Of a DNA stretch of 64,000 bases, positions 55,910-64,000 are shown piece after piece. The DNA is from Taxawa tesnikishii (nom. ined.) (Eukaryota > Ascomycota > Dothideomycetes > Dothideales). Below the pieces are notes generated by a model. That model worked only from the letters and a program-made list of their open reading frames with translations, was not told the DNA's origin and did no database searches. Positions within the stretch are counted from its first letter, which is position 1. Each line of letters opens with the position of its first letter. The translations under genes were made by a program, and so were the position numbers. The stretch is from assembly GCA_030247885.1 (NCBI GenBank), contig JAPDRO010000023.1, positions 496,001-560,000 on the forward strand, read 5' to 3'.

Positions 55910-56854
55910 ATGAAGAGCTTCGCAGTCCTTGCCCTCTTCGGCGCTCTGGCCAGTGCCGCCCCAATGAACAAGCGCGATGTCGTTTGGGTCACTGAGTATG
56001 CCACCGACGTCGTGACCGTCGAGATGACCCAGACCGTCTGGGTGGACTACGCTTCTTCCACCGAGTCCGCTTCCACCTCTATCGCCCAGTCGTTCAAGCA
56101 GGCCGCCGTGGTCACCACCCCAACCCACCGCAGGCACACCCGCACCGTCGGCCTGACGACCACCTCTGTTCTTGCCACTTCGACTGCCGAGAGCAGCTCG
56201 TCTTCCGCGGCCCCAACTGTTGAGAGCACCTCCTCTGTCTATGTCGCCCCTACCACCACCAGCTCCACCTCGGAGTACGTGGCACCAACCACCACTTCCA
56301 CCTCTGAGTACGTTGCGCCAACCACTACGTCGACTTCCGTGTACGTTGCTCCAACTACGAGCTCCACTTCCGTCTACGTTGCCCCAACCACCAGCATCTC
56401 TTCCGTCTACGTTGCGCCTACCATCGCATCTACCAGCTCTGTCTACGTTGCCTCAACCACCAGCACCAGCGCTGTCCCAGCTGCCACCAGCAGCTCTTCC
56501 TCCGGATCCGGCGTTTCTGGTATTGGCGCTTCCGGAACCAGCTACACCGGTGACCTCACCTGGTACGAGGTTGGTCTTGGCTCTTGCGGTGAGACCAATG
56601 TCCCAAGCGACCACATTGTCGCCATCTCACACGTCATCATGGATGCCTACAACACCGGCAATTCCAACACCAACCCCATGTGCGGCAAGACTGTCACCAT
56701 CACCGGCGTTGACGGCTCTGACTACACCGCTACCGTTGTCGACCGCTGCGTTGGCTGCGCCGAGGGCGATCTTGACTTGAGTGAGGACTTCTTCAACACC
56801 GTCACTAACAACGGCGACGGCCGTGTCCACAACATGAGCTGGAAGTTCAACTAA
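55910..56854 (+). CDS. secreted DPBB (expansin/barwin-like) protein with tandem repeats
   Basis: Single-exon, 314 residues. Signal peptide MKSFAVLALFGALASAAP, then a probable Kex2 site (KR in PMNKRDVVW). The middle part carries about eight copies of a decapeptide built on YVAPTTTSTS (SVYVAPTT / SEYVAPTT), heavily O-glycosylated in such proteins. The C-terminal domain from about residue 210 is a six-stranded double-psi beta-barrel of the RlpA/barwin type: GDLTWYEVGLGSCGETN, HIVAISHVIMDA, NPMCGKTVTITGVDGSDY, VVDRCVGCAEGDLDLSEDFF. The HFD-type signature Asp and the paired Cys (VGC...DRC) are present. Similar proteins are cell-wall associated, induced in development or infection. Whether it loosens cellulose or chitin is unknown. 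Confidence 0.88.
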   Translation: MKSFAVLALFGALASAAPMNKRDVVWVTEYATDVVTVEMTQTVWVDYASSTESASTSIAQSFKQAAVVTTPTHRRHTRTVGLTTTSVLATSTAESSSSSAAPTVESTSSVYVAPTTTSSTSEYVAPTTTSTSEYVAPTTTSTSVYVAPTTSSTSVYVAPTTSISSVYVAPTIASTSSVYVASTTSTSAVPAATSSSSSGSGVSGIGASGTSYTGDLTWYEVGLGSCGETNVPSDHIVAISHVIMDAYNTGNSNTNPMCGKTVTITGVDGSDYTATVVDRCVGCAEGDLDLSEDFFNTVTNNGDGRVHNMSWKFN

Positions 56855-56870
56855 GCTAGCCACCCATGAA

Positions 56871-56892
56871 GTGAATGCGCTTGCGCATTCAC
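56871..56892 (+). terminator. stem-loop in the DPBB 3' region
   Basis: Perfect inverted repeat with 10-bp arms (GTGAATGCGC / GCGCATTCAC) and a 2-base centre, 16 bases after the stop codon. As RNA it forms a strong hairpin; it may stabilise the transcript or mark its end. Confidence 0.6.
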
Positions 56893-56906
56893 ACATCGGC
56901 ACTCTC

Positions 56907-56921
56907 CGCGCTTGAAGCGCG
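56907..56921 (+). terminator. second stem-loop, DPBB 3' region
   Basis: CGCGCTT-G-AAGCGCG, 7-bp perfect arms with one central base, only 14 bases after the first hairpin. The two together are unlikely by chance in this place. Confidence 0.5.
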
Positions 56922-57832
56922 AGCAGTGTCCGCCCACTCCTTTGCATACCTTCTGCATCTGCGCCGCAAGATCGGTGCTTTTGCAAATCATCACGACATC
57001 AATGAATCGGGGGAACAGGAAAAACAAAGAGGAAAACCATGCATGGCATCCCGACTGGCTGGCTGGCGATCAAGGGCGTTGCTTAGACGACATCTTCATT
57101 GCGACTTTGCATCTTCTGTAGATAGCATTTATTTTGTCTCCACTTGGGGGTGCCTTGTGGGCTTTGGGTTTGGTGGGTTTTGTACGGGAATGAAACAAGG
57201 GAAAATCTATCAAACTGTTGCTACTGCTTCACTTCACCTCGCCTTCTCGTGTGACAATGATGCTTCGAACTCCATCACCGTGTTACACGTTCACACACCC
57301 GTACTTGCGCTGCACTGGTGTTGTCGCCATAACAGAAAGCCTTGCTGCTCTGGCCGGAGTGTGTCAGCTGGCTTGTATATGCGTCTTTCCCAGCCCAACC
57401 TAGTTCTCTTCTTTTAACGTCAGTTTTCCACGTTTCAACATCAGTCTTGCACAACATTAGCGCCTTCTCGGGGAAAATCGCCGTGGAGTAAAGAAGACGA
57501 GGGCGCAAACAGGAACGCGTACGAGGATACGGGACAAAGGGCTCCGTTGAGTGCAACTGGCTACAAGCTGGTCTCCAACGGGGAATCCCATTCCTTGTTG
57601 GGTACGGAACCTGGGCCTGTTTGACGTGAGGTCATAGATCAATCAACCAGCAACAAGTAGAAAAAACACCAACCGCAACACTGCGAGAATTTCACGTAGA
57701 CGGAATATAGCAATCACCCACGAGAACACGTACCCTTCAAGATCCCAATTCCGGTTCTAAGTCAGGGTATGGGCTCAGGGAAAGACACTTTGCGTTTGAC
57801 GTTCGCAGACAGCTCATGCTCCGTTCAGTACA
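56922..57832. other. intergenic DPBB to HVA1
   Basis: No gene is seen; includes the DPBB 3' region and the HVA1 promoter. The unrelated frames at 56875-57417 and 57275-57556 are on opposite strands. Confidence 0.45.
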
Positions 57833-58310
57833 ATGGCCGACGAAGTCAAGTCCAAGCAAGGCGAGCCGCTCGCCAAAGGCGACCACGTCAAGACCAAGTT
57901 CAGAGGCGGCAGACACGAGGGCGAGGTGAATAGCACGAAGCCATGTTGCCGTGGTGCATCTATATCAGAGCCGTGGCCACGTCCCATGCATGGCGGCGCC
58001 CGCATTCGCATAACACACCACTCTCACGTTCCGGAAAATGGTTTACTGACGTATCCATCTACAAGGTTGAGAAGATCGTAACCACGGAGGAGCAAGCCGA
58101 TGAGGAAGGTGTCAAGAATCCGCCAAAGGTGCGTTCCTGGATAGACCTAATCTGGTTGCCGAGACAAAACGTTGACTTGACTGTTGCATACAGGTTCTTT
58201 TTCATGACCAAAACGACAAACGGGTTGCTCACAACCCAGCCACGCTGGACAGGAACCCCGGTGAGAACTACCCGCAGTCGTATGAGGGTAAGAGGGACAC
58301 CACGCGATGA
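57833..58310 (+). CDS. HVA1 family TUDOR-like protein
   Basis: Small cytosolic/nuclear protein (90 residues) of the hypervirulence-associated HVA1/TUDOR family. Three exons with introns 57926-58065 and 58129-58193, both with good branch and splice sites (GTGAAT..CAAG; GTGCGT..CAG). Spliced frame: MADEVKSKQGEPLAKGDHVK, TKFRGGRHEGE, VEKIVTTEEQADEEGVKNPP, KVLFHDQNDKRVAHNPATLD, RNPGENYPQSYEGKRDTTR. The GDHVKTKFRGG block, the VEKIV strand and KVLFHDQNDK are the family's strand pattern. Spliced length is exactly 91 codons. The name derives from Cryptococcus work; the general role in filamentous fungi is unknown. Confidence 0.82.
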
Positions 58311-60195
58311 TTATGGGGAGGAGGTGGCGCAGTCTTACGGATGTATCAGCCATGAATAGGCTTAGAGTGAGCCTTGCCATGCACTACCAGGGACACCACA
58401 ACACGACTACGACTTCAGAGATTCTCCGAATGCTCAGCAGTATATGCTCAGCAGTGCATAGCATTAGAGTGCGCTTTGTCGGCGAGCTATCGCAGGGGTT
58501 TCAGTGGATTGATAACAAGTCCGTTATACATCAGGTGACGCAAAGCCGGTCCCGTTGGGAGATTGGGCTTCCAACGACGTCCGCCTGCTGACTGATACGG
58601 GGCACTTCTGAGCAAATGCTCTAGAAAAGCCTTAGCTGGAGCATGCAGAAGGGCACAGTGATGGCATAAACTGCGCTTACGATTACAAGAGCGAGGCAAG
58701 CAAGGCCTCGACAGCGCAACGTACGAGTCATGTGCAACCCAGATGGAGACAGCGATAAGAGCGTGAAGGGCGACCACCACAGATCGCGATTGTTCTCCTC
58801 GGGGTTTGTGTTGACAATACAAGCGAACACGGGGTTGACAATACAAGCGAACACGGTGTTGACAATACAAACGAACACGGGGCCTCCAGGTGAGCCAGGC
58901 AAACGTTGGTAGCTTCGTCAGCGACCTCGCGACCCCAGTCAACCTGATTCACCGGGCCTCAAGCGCGGCTTGTGGATAAGCATCCCGGGCAAAGCCGACC
59001 GTGCAAGGTAGCATAGCATGGTGCAGGGGATGATGGTGCATCTTGTGTAATCGCAATTCGCGGGCATCAACACGCCATGATATACCACAATGTTATGTAC
59101 GTGTGCAGGCGGTGAAATGATGACCGAGAGATGGGGGATGTGAGCTGCGGGCGGCTTATTTGGACGGTTGCAGCGATAGGGTTGTGCGCGAAGGCAACGT
59201 TACGCTCGAATTGGCATACGAGCCACGCCCCTAGCCTCGAACTGGAAGGACGAGAGGCACGAAAATATCAAAGCTACATCGGATTCGGGAGTCAACTCGG
59301 CGTGAGGTTCCATAAGCTGACTAGCACGAGGGCCACAGCACCGCCAGGATGAGCCCAAGCGCGAGAATAGCTCTGGACAGGCGCGAGCTTGGCGAGCAGG
59401 CATGCGGCCTGCTCGTGTTCCCTGCGTGCGTTTGCGTTTCTGGTGAAGCGAAGGGTCGGAGCTTGATCCTTCCTCTGCACGCATCTCCTCATTTCCCGCC
59501 AAAACGTGGCTGCAGCCTTGCTCTGTGGAAGGAGGAGTAAGTTCGACGCTGAACAGCGGTCTGCAGAGGAGCAATCTCTCCGCTCCCCTCCTCTCTCTCT
59601 CACCAGCCTGCAGGCTCTGCACATCATCCTCACCTCGTGTGTCGGCGAAAGAAGCGAAGAAGAGAGAAGAGAAGAGCATCGTACGCTTGTTTACGACCGG
59701 ACCACAGTCTTGGCGCGCATCTCGCTCGGTGTGGGTCTGCTTCGTATCCCGACCCTGTGCTGAAACACAAGACGACGCGGTCAATCCGCTCCTGCCCACG
59801 CAAAGCCCACACTCTCTCACCCGCCCGTCCGCGAGCAACACCTACACACTACACCACCGACCTGCCTTTAACCACCCACAATCAGACCTTTCTTTCCCAT
59901 TGCCTTTTTCCTGCGAAACAAAAAACCCCAACGACATACGCATCTGTCGCAATTCACATCCTAGTCACTCATTCAGCACGCATGTTCCAGATCGGCGCGC
60001 CCTGCCTTTAGCCGCGGTCCGCCCAGCAGTCCGGCCAACTTGATTTGCTTATTCACGACACGCCTGCATTCTGTGAGGGACTACGCCCAACAATAGTAGC
60101 ATCATGTCGAATTCGACGAGTAAGCCATTCTCCTTCGAAAACATCACCTCAAATCGTCGCCTTTGCTGTTTTGCGACGTGTTCAAGCAGCTAACA
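58311..60195. other. intergenic with minisatellite
   Basis: No gene is supported. A three-copy 24-bp tandem repeat lies at 58811-58882. The region from about 59560 to 60190 is pyrimidine/C-rich and is the promoter and leader of the next gene; an upstream ATG at 60104 followed by GTAAGC (60121) could start a non-coding or alternatively spliced first exon. Confidence 0.45.
58811..58882 (+). repeat. 24-bp minisatellite, three copies
   Basis: Three tandem 24-base copies of TTGACAATACAAGCGAACAC plus GGKG; copies 1 and 2 differ only at one position near the end, copy 3 has one further G to A. On the minus strand it gives a repeating VRLYCQ-type peptide. Confidence 0.9.
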
Positions 60196-61399
60196 ATGTC
60201 GTCCGACACAGTCACTCCGGCCTCAATCTCCAGCAGCATCCTTTCATCCATCTCCTCCGAGTCCTCCGTCGCCGCCGCCTCTTCCTCCTCTGCCGCTGCT
60301 GAGTCGTCTTTCTCGGCCGCTGCGGCATCCTCGGTCTCATCAGAGGTCCTCGCCCCTACTACAACGACTGTCGAGCCGTCCACAACAAATGTTGTCACAT
60401 CCCTGGTCACCGCCTCCGCCGGGCCAGCGACTACACAACTCGTCACATCCGTTGTCACTCAAACACCATCATCTGATGGGGAATCGTCCCTAGCTCCAGT
60501 AACTATCGTTGTCACATCCGTATCCCAGCCTACGACAACTGCCGCTGCTGCCGCTGGCTCGTCCAGCTCGACATCTGCGGCGGCATCCTCTACGTCATCA
60601 ACCCCTGCCAGCCTGTCAAGTAACGGAACCACTGATGCAACTTCACACAACGGTCTTGGGGAAGGCGGAAAAACCGCCGTGGCAGTCGTTGTTCCCGTCG
60701 TAGTTGTTGCCCTCCTCGTATTGGCCGGTTTGTTCCTCTGGCGGAGAAGGAAGCAAAGAAGAGTGCTGCAGAGGCCAGGCGGAAAGAGGTTGAAGAGTAC
60801 GGATACAACCCGAACAACGATCCGACGCTTCCATCCATCGCCCAAGATGGTACATCAGAAATGGCAGAAGATCACGGCAGCGGCTATCGCGGTTGGGGCG
60901 CCGCCACCATGTCCAACAGGAAAGCGTCCACAACTCTTTCTGGCGGTCACACACAAGGTCAATTGAGCGAGTCTGGAAGCCAACCCGGATTTCCCCGAGC
61001 CCGACCGGTGACCGGCTCTCCGATGGACATTCTGGTGACCCATTGGTGAACAACCGCAATACGATGAGCAGCGACGATCTTGGCGCTCTGGGTGCCGGAC
61101 CAGTTGCTGGCGCACACCGCGGCCAGGGAATCACTAGAGGTCCTTCTAACGCCTCTTCACACTACTCAGCCGGCAATGTCTCCGACAGATCGGACGAGCA
61201 GAGGGCACCAATCGGCCAAGCATACGACTATAACCCTTCCAACTACGGCTACGGTCAGCCTGGCCCATACGGAGATGGTACTTATGGTGGTGGCAATGAC
61301 ATGCCAGTCGTCAGGGATGTGAGCGCACGCCGCAATACCCGCATCGAGGCTCCCGGCAACTACCAGCAAGGCAACAGCGGTATCGCGCAGAACTTTTAG
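60196..61399 (+). CDS. Ser/Thr-rich single-pass membrane protein (Mid2-like)
   Basis: Type of stress-sensor-like protein: long Ser/Ala/Thr-rich outer part (ISSSILSSISSESSVAAASS), one transmembrane helix near residue 180 (TAVAVVVPVVVVALLVLAGL followed by FLWRRRK), and a cytosolic tail of about 200 residues containing EVEEYGYNPNNDP, then DDLGALGAGPVAGAHRGQG and a Gly/Tyr-rich end (YGYGQPGPYGDGTYGG) to NSGIAQNF. No signal peptide is visible at the chosen ATG. Frames change at AAA 60755-60757 and at CCCC 60993-60996, each as one missing base; with both, the length is exactly 402 codons. Similar to fungal Mid2/WSC-like proteins by architecture, but not identified by sequence. Confidence 0.75.
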
Positions 61400-62483
61400 A
61401 GCATGAAGCTAGCTCTCTACCCTACCGATCGATGGCAGATATGCTGCTACCACAAATGACACGACGAGCGAGGGCGGGCGCCGCACGCCGTTGTATCGGA
61501 ATCCAAAGCGAGTCGTTAATTCAGCGAATTCCTATAGTTTTGATCTGGGAAGGAAGGCGTTCTTCGTTGTCAGTATGGCGTTCCGGCAAGGAGAGATAAC
61601 CCCTCAAGGTCTTTTGTGTGTCAAAACTCGCTTTCCTTTTGTTTGCATCCAAACCCCCTTGTCTCCGTGAAAGAGCATGTCTGTCGCTTGGCTTTCCTTG
61701 TTATACCCGCATGTTCCTTATGCAAAGCACCTGTCCATCGACCCCCTATTGAGTAGCTAACGAGTCCCATTTACTTTTCCGATCTCTCTATTGGATATCC
61801 GTAGCGTTATTGAGTTGTAATCATACCATGCATTTAAATATCCGTTTGTCTCCGTCTGTTTCTTCTTGGAACGTGAAAGATGTAGGCTGGCAATGGACAC
61901 TACAAGGCAAGACGGTAATGGCCGCATGTAGGGTGGAACAGAAGGTGAAGTTCGTATGCGAGATGACTCGGATCGTTGCTGCTTTACAACCAGAGGAAAG
62001 TTTTGCTGCCGCGATCATCGATGTGAGTGTTTGCTAATCCCCAAATATAGGTTAATGCACGTTTTTCCATTCACGTTACAGACACAATGGGTTGTCGATT
62101 AACAGCAACGACTACCCATACCGTTTCGATCTCCTTCTCTCACCCTGCTGCCTGTTCGGCTCGTCATGACGGCCGCCTTGCTGTCATCGCTGGAGGCGAG
62201 GCATCGGCGAAGCTGTAACCGAAGCGAAGCAGCTCGAGTCTGTTGTCTCTTGCTTTGTTCACCCATTCTTAGTGGTGGTGCCTTGATACATCCAGCCTAG
62301 ACCATCTAATCCACTTTCTCCCCACCCGTCCATGTCACCTGCCGTTCCAACACCCCGCTCGGCAACGACAGCAACAAGTCCGACATGAACACCACAGTCT
62401 AAACAAGTCATCGGCTCAACAACTTCTCGGATTACTGGCGGTTGCCAGTCCTGGAAGCGTTCAGCGAGTAGTTTCCCAAAGGA
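61400..62483. other. 3' region and intergenic
   Basis: Holds the 3' UTR of the Mid2-like gene. Only short frames (60-75 codons) on either strand near 61810-62040. Confidence 0.4.
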
Positions 62484-62539
62484 TTACTCAGCACGCCGAC
62501 CAGCATGGATCGCGCCCCCATAAGAGACATCCGCCCAGG

Positions 62540-63300
62540 CCAACCGTTCTATCACCGACCGATGCCGCAGACTCGTCCTCGGAAACGAGACCGTGGCATC
62601 CCGCATCGGGCCTGGCCAAGCAGATTTCGTGGTTTCATTGGAAGCCGGTTGGAACAGTATGCCCCTCATCCATCGGAGCGGTTTCTCTCCCACTCCCCAA
62701 AAGAGGGTGTCCTCTCTCTCGGTCGCGGGCGAGGTTTGGCAGTACAAGATCTCCGTCGGCTGGCTGTACACCGACCCGCCTGTTTTACTCGGAGCTCATC
62801 GGCGAGCGTAGAGGGCGAGGAGGACGAAAAGGCTCAATGACGAGGATCTGCGCGACAATGGTCGAGGCGGGTGATTCGCTCTAGCACCAGATCATGCTCA
62901 TCAGGGTCGCCGATCTTCGCCGAAGAGAGTCAGAGTACCACACATCTTGGGCGGGCACCTTTCGACAATTCTTCTCCGCGCATTCGAATAAAACAAGCAA
63001 GGGGGTCTTGTTCAACGCGCTAGAATAAGAAGATGATGATGAAGAAGCAATCGCCGCACCCCTCATGAATCACCGGTTGTCAGGCTCTTGTTGGACGCGA
63101 TGTGCCAAGACGGGGAGAATTCGAAAAGGACGAATCGGCAAAACTTCCGGGTGTGCTCTCGCAGATGTCAGCGGATGTTCCTTGCTCGAGCTCTGGCCTC
63201 CTATGTCGGCGACAACGACAGAGCACCCTGGGGGGTTACGGATGTCGATACCACCACATCCACACCACCGACGATGAGAGAGACGAATTCTGGGCGTTAA
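62540..63300 (+). pseudogene. decayed protein gene, family unknown
   Basis: Plus-strand pieces look like a real, broken protein. About 62570-62790 reads SRIGPGQADFVVSLEAGWNS, MPLIHRSGFSP and LSVAGEVWQYKISVGWLYTD; about 62885-63030 reads HQIMLIRVADLRRRESEYHT, FRQFFSAHSNKTSKGVLFNA, followed after a stop by EDDDEEAIAAPL; and a third piece reads ASYVGDNDRAPWG at about 63200. Several in-frame stops and frame changes separate the pieces. At least the stop codons before HQIM and EDDD could be Q codons mutated C to T. I do not know the family. The opposite strand is also open for 95 codons, so part of this may be chance. Confidence 0.3.
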
Positions 63301-63671
63301 GGAACGGGGAGGCGCAATGAGACCGGACAGTGGTAGCGGATCATCCGGACCACTCAGACGATCTAAAGAAAGCATTTTGCCGCTCGCATACTCTTGCCTA
63401 AAGTGAAAGAAGAGGGCCAGACATACTTACGTTGCTTAGCGCATGGAGACCAAGCGGTGGAAGAGAGGCCCCAGAAACGAAGACGTCGACGTCTTGCACA
63501 TTTTCTGCTTCTGCCATGTATACTTGGGAGGAGACACAGTCTCAGCTTCTGCCAAAGCATAAGCATACCGATACAGTTCCTCATTCCCTAAACCTACAAC
63601 AAAGCGCCTCGTCATCCAATGCTTTCCCTCATCCCACCTTTCCAGAACACCCAAGAAGCCACCCGTCCTTT
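63301..63671. other. KEX1 3' flank
   Basis: No gene is seen. The minus frame crossing it is the continuation of open sequence downstream of the KEX1 stop. Confidence 0.4.
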
Positions 63672-64000
63672 TCACCTATGCCCATCCCTCTTCCCCTCAT
63701 CCTCGCTGCTCGAATCGTCCCCCAAATCAAACCGCTCCCTATCCATATCCTCCCTACTCCTACTCAGATCATCCAACTCCGCCTCATCAAAGTCCGCCGC
63801 CTCGACGTCCCTCTCCTTCCTGCCACCCAACCCTCTAAGCCCCTCCAATCCCATCCCCGACCCATCGCTGCCAAACAAGCCCTTGTACCCGGAATGCTTC
63901 CTCCTCTGCCTCCAGACAAAGTAGCCCCAAACGCCCACCGCAATGACGACCACAATGAGCGCCACCTTACCAGACTGGTAGTACGCATGCCAAGTCGCTT
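63672..64000 (-). CDS. KEX1: carboxypeptidase KEX1, C-terminal part
   Basis: C-terminal end of pheromone-processing carboxypeptidase KEX1 (serine carboxypeptidase S10) that trims C-terminal Lys/Arg in the late Golgi. Visible: WHAYYQSGK at the window edge, transmembrane helix VALIVVVIAVGVWGYFVW, then QRRKHSGYKGLFG, VEAADFDEAELDDLSRSRED and an acidic end ESSSEDEGKRDGHR-like with stop at 63672-63674. The helix plus acidic tail with a short ELDDL motif are typical of fungal KEX1. The protease domain lies beyond position 64000, so only about 110 of some 600 residues are present. Confidence 0.88.
   Translation of the reverse strand, partial: ATWHAYYQSGKVALIVVVIAVGVWGYFVWRQRRKHSGYKGLFGSDGSGMGLEGLRGLGGRKERDVEAADFDEAELDDLSRSREDMDRERFDLGDDSSSEDEGKRDGHR

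Overview
The window is nuclear DNA of a filamentous ascomycete, most likely a dothideomycete. The genes carry many short spliceosomal introns of about 45-90 bp with GT..AG ends and CTRAC-type branch sites. The gene content (SepH septation kinase, Rud3, KEX1, AA9 monooxygenase, PQ-loop vacuolar transporter, Ahc1-like zinc finger) is typical of Pezizomycotina. No viral, CRISPR, rRNA or confident tRNA features were seen.

Layout, left to right: catalase-like protein (-), Golgi coiled-coil protein RUD3 (+), guanylate kinase (-), a decayed AA9-CBM1 cellulose monooxygenase (-), an unrecognised ORF (-), casein kinase 1 of the membrane-anchored YCK type (+), a long non-coding stretch, a PQ-loop transporter (-), a second long stretch with coding-like debris, an SH3-RasGEF (+), a CHY/RING ubiquitin ligase (+), GH27 alpha-galactosidase (+), mitoribosomal mS23 (-) divergent from a PPR protein (+), a RecQ-family helicase (+), an F-box-like relic (-), an Ahc1-like chromatin protein (-), a small secreted cysteine-rich protein (-), SepH/Cdc7 kinase (+), an F-box-like fragment and a 49-residue membrane protein (+), an SDR-polysaccharide deacetylase fusion (-), a large fungal membrane protein (+), a secreted DPBB/expansin-like protein (+), an HVA1/TUDOR protein (+), a Ser/Thr-rich single-pass membrane protein (+), a decayed tract, and the C-terminal end of KEX1 (-), which runs off the right edge.

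These are mostly unlinked housekeeping and signalling genes. I see no biosynthetic cluster, operon-like unit or defence island. RasGEF, CK1 and SepH are signalling/cell-cycle proteins. GH27, the dead AA9 gene, the DPBB protein and the cysteine-rich protein are secreted proteins.

The strongest window-wide signal is technical or evolutionary. At least six otherwise intact genes change frame, always as if exactly one base were missing, and at or next to a short homopolymer. When one base is allowed per break, the exon lengths of five of these genes (RasGEF, RecQ, SepH, the large membrane protein and the Ser/Thr-rich membrane protein) and the span of the PPR ORF all become multiples of three. This looks like sequencing undercalls rather than biology. 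Separately, three relics (AA9, F-box-like, 62.5-63.3 kb) contain in-frame stops of the kind made by CpA to TpA changes, as repeat-induced point mutation would produce.

The most biologically interesting items are the SDR-NodB deacetylase fusion, a possible mitochondrial isoform of guanylate kinase made by intron retention, the secreted cysteine-rich protein and a GC-AG intron in the helicase gene. I did not find a convincing new multi-gene system.
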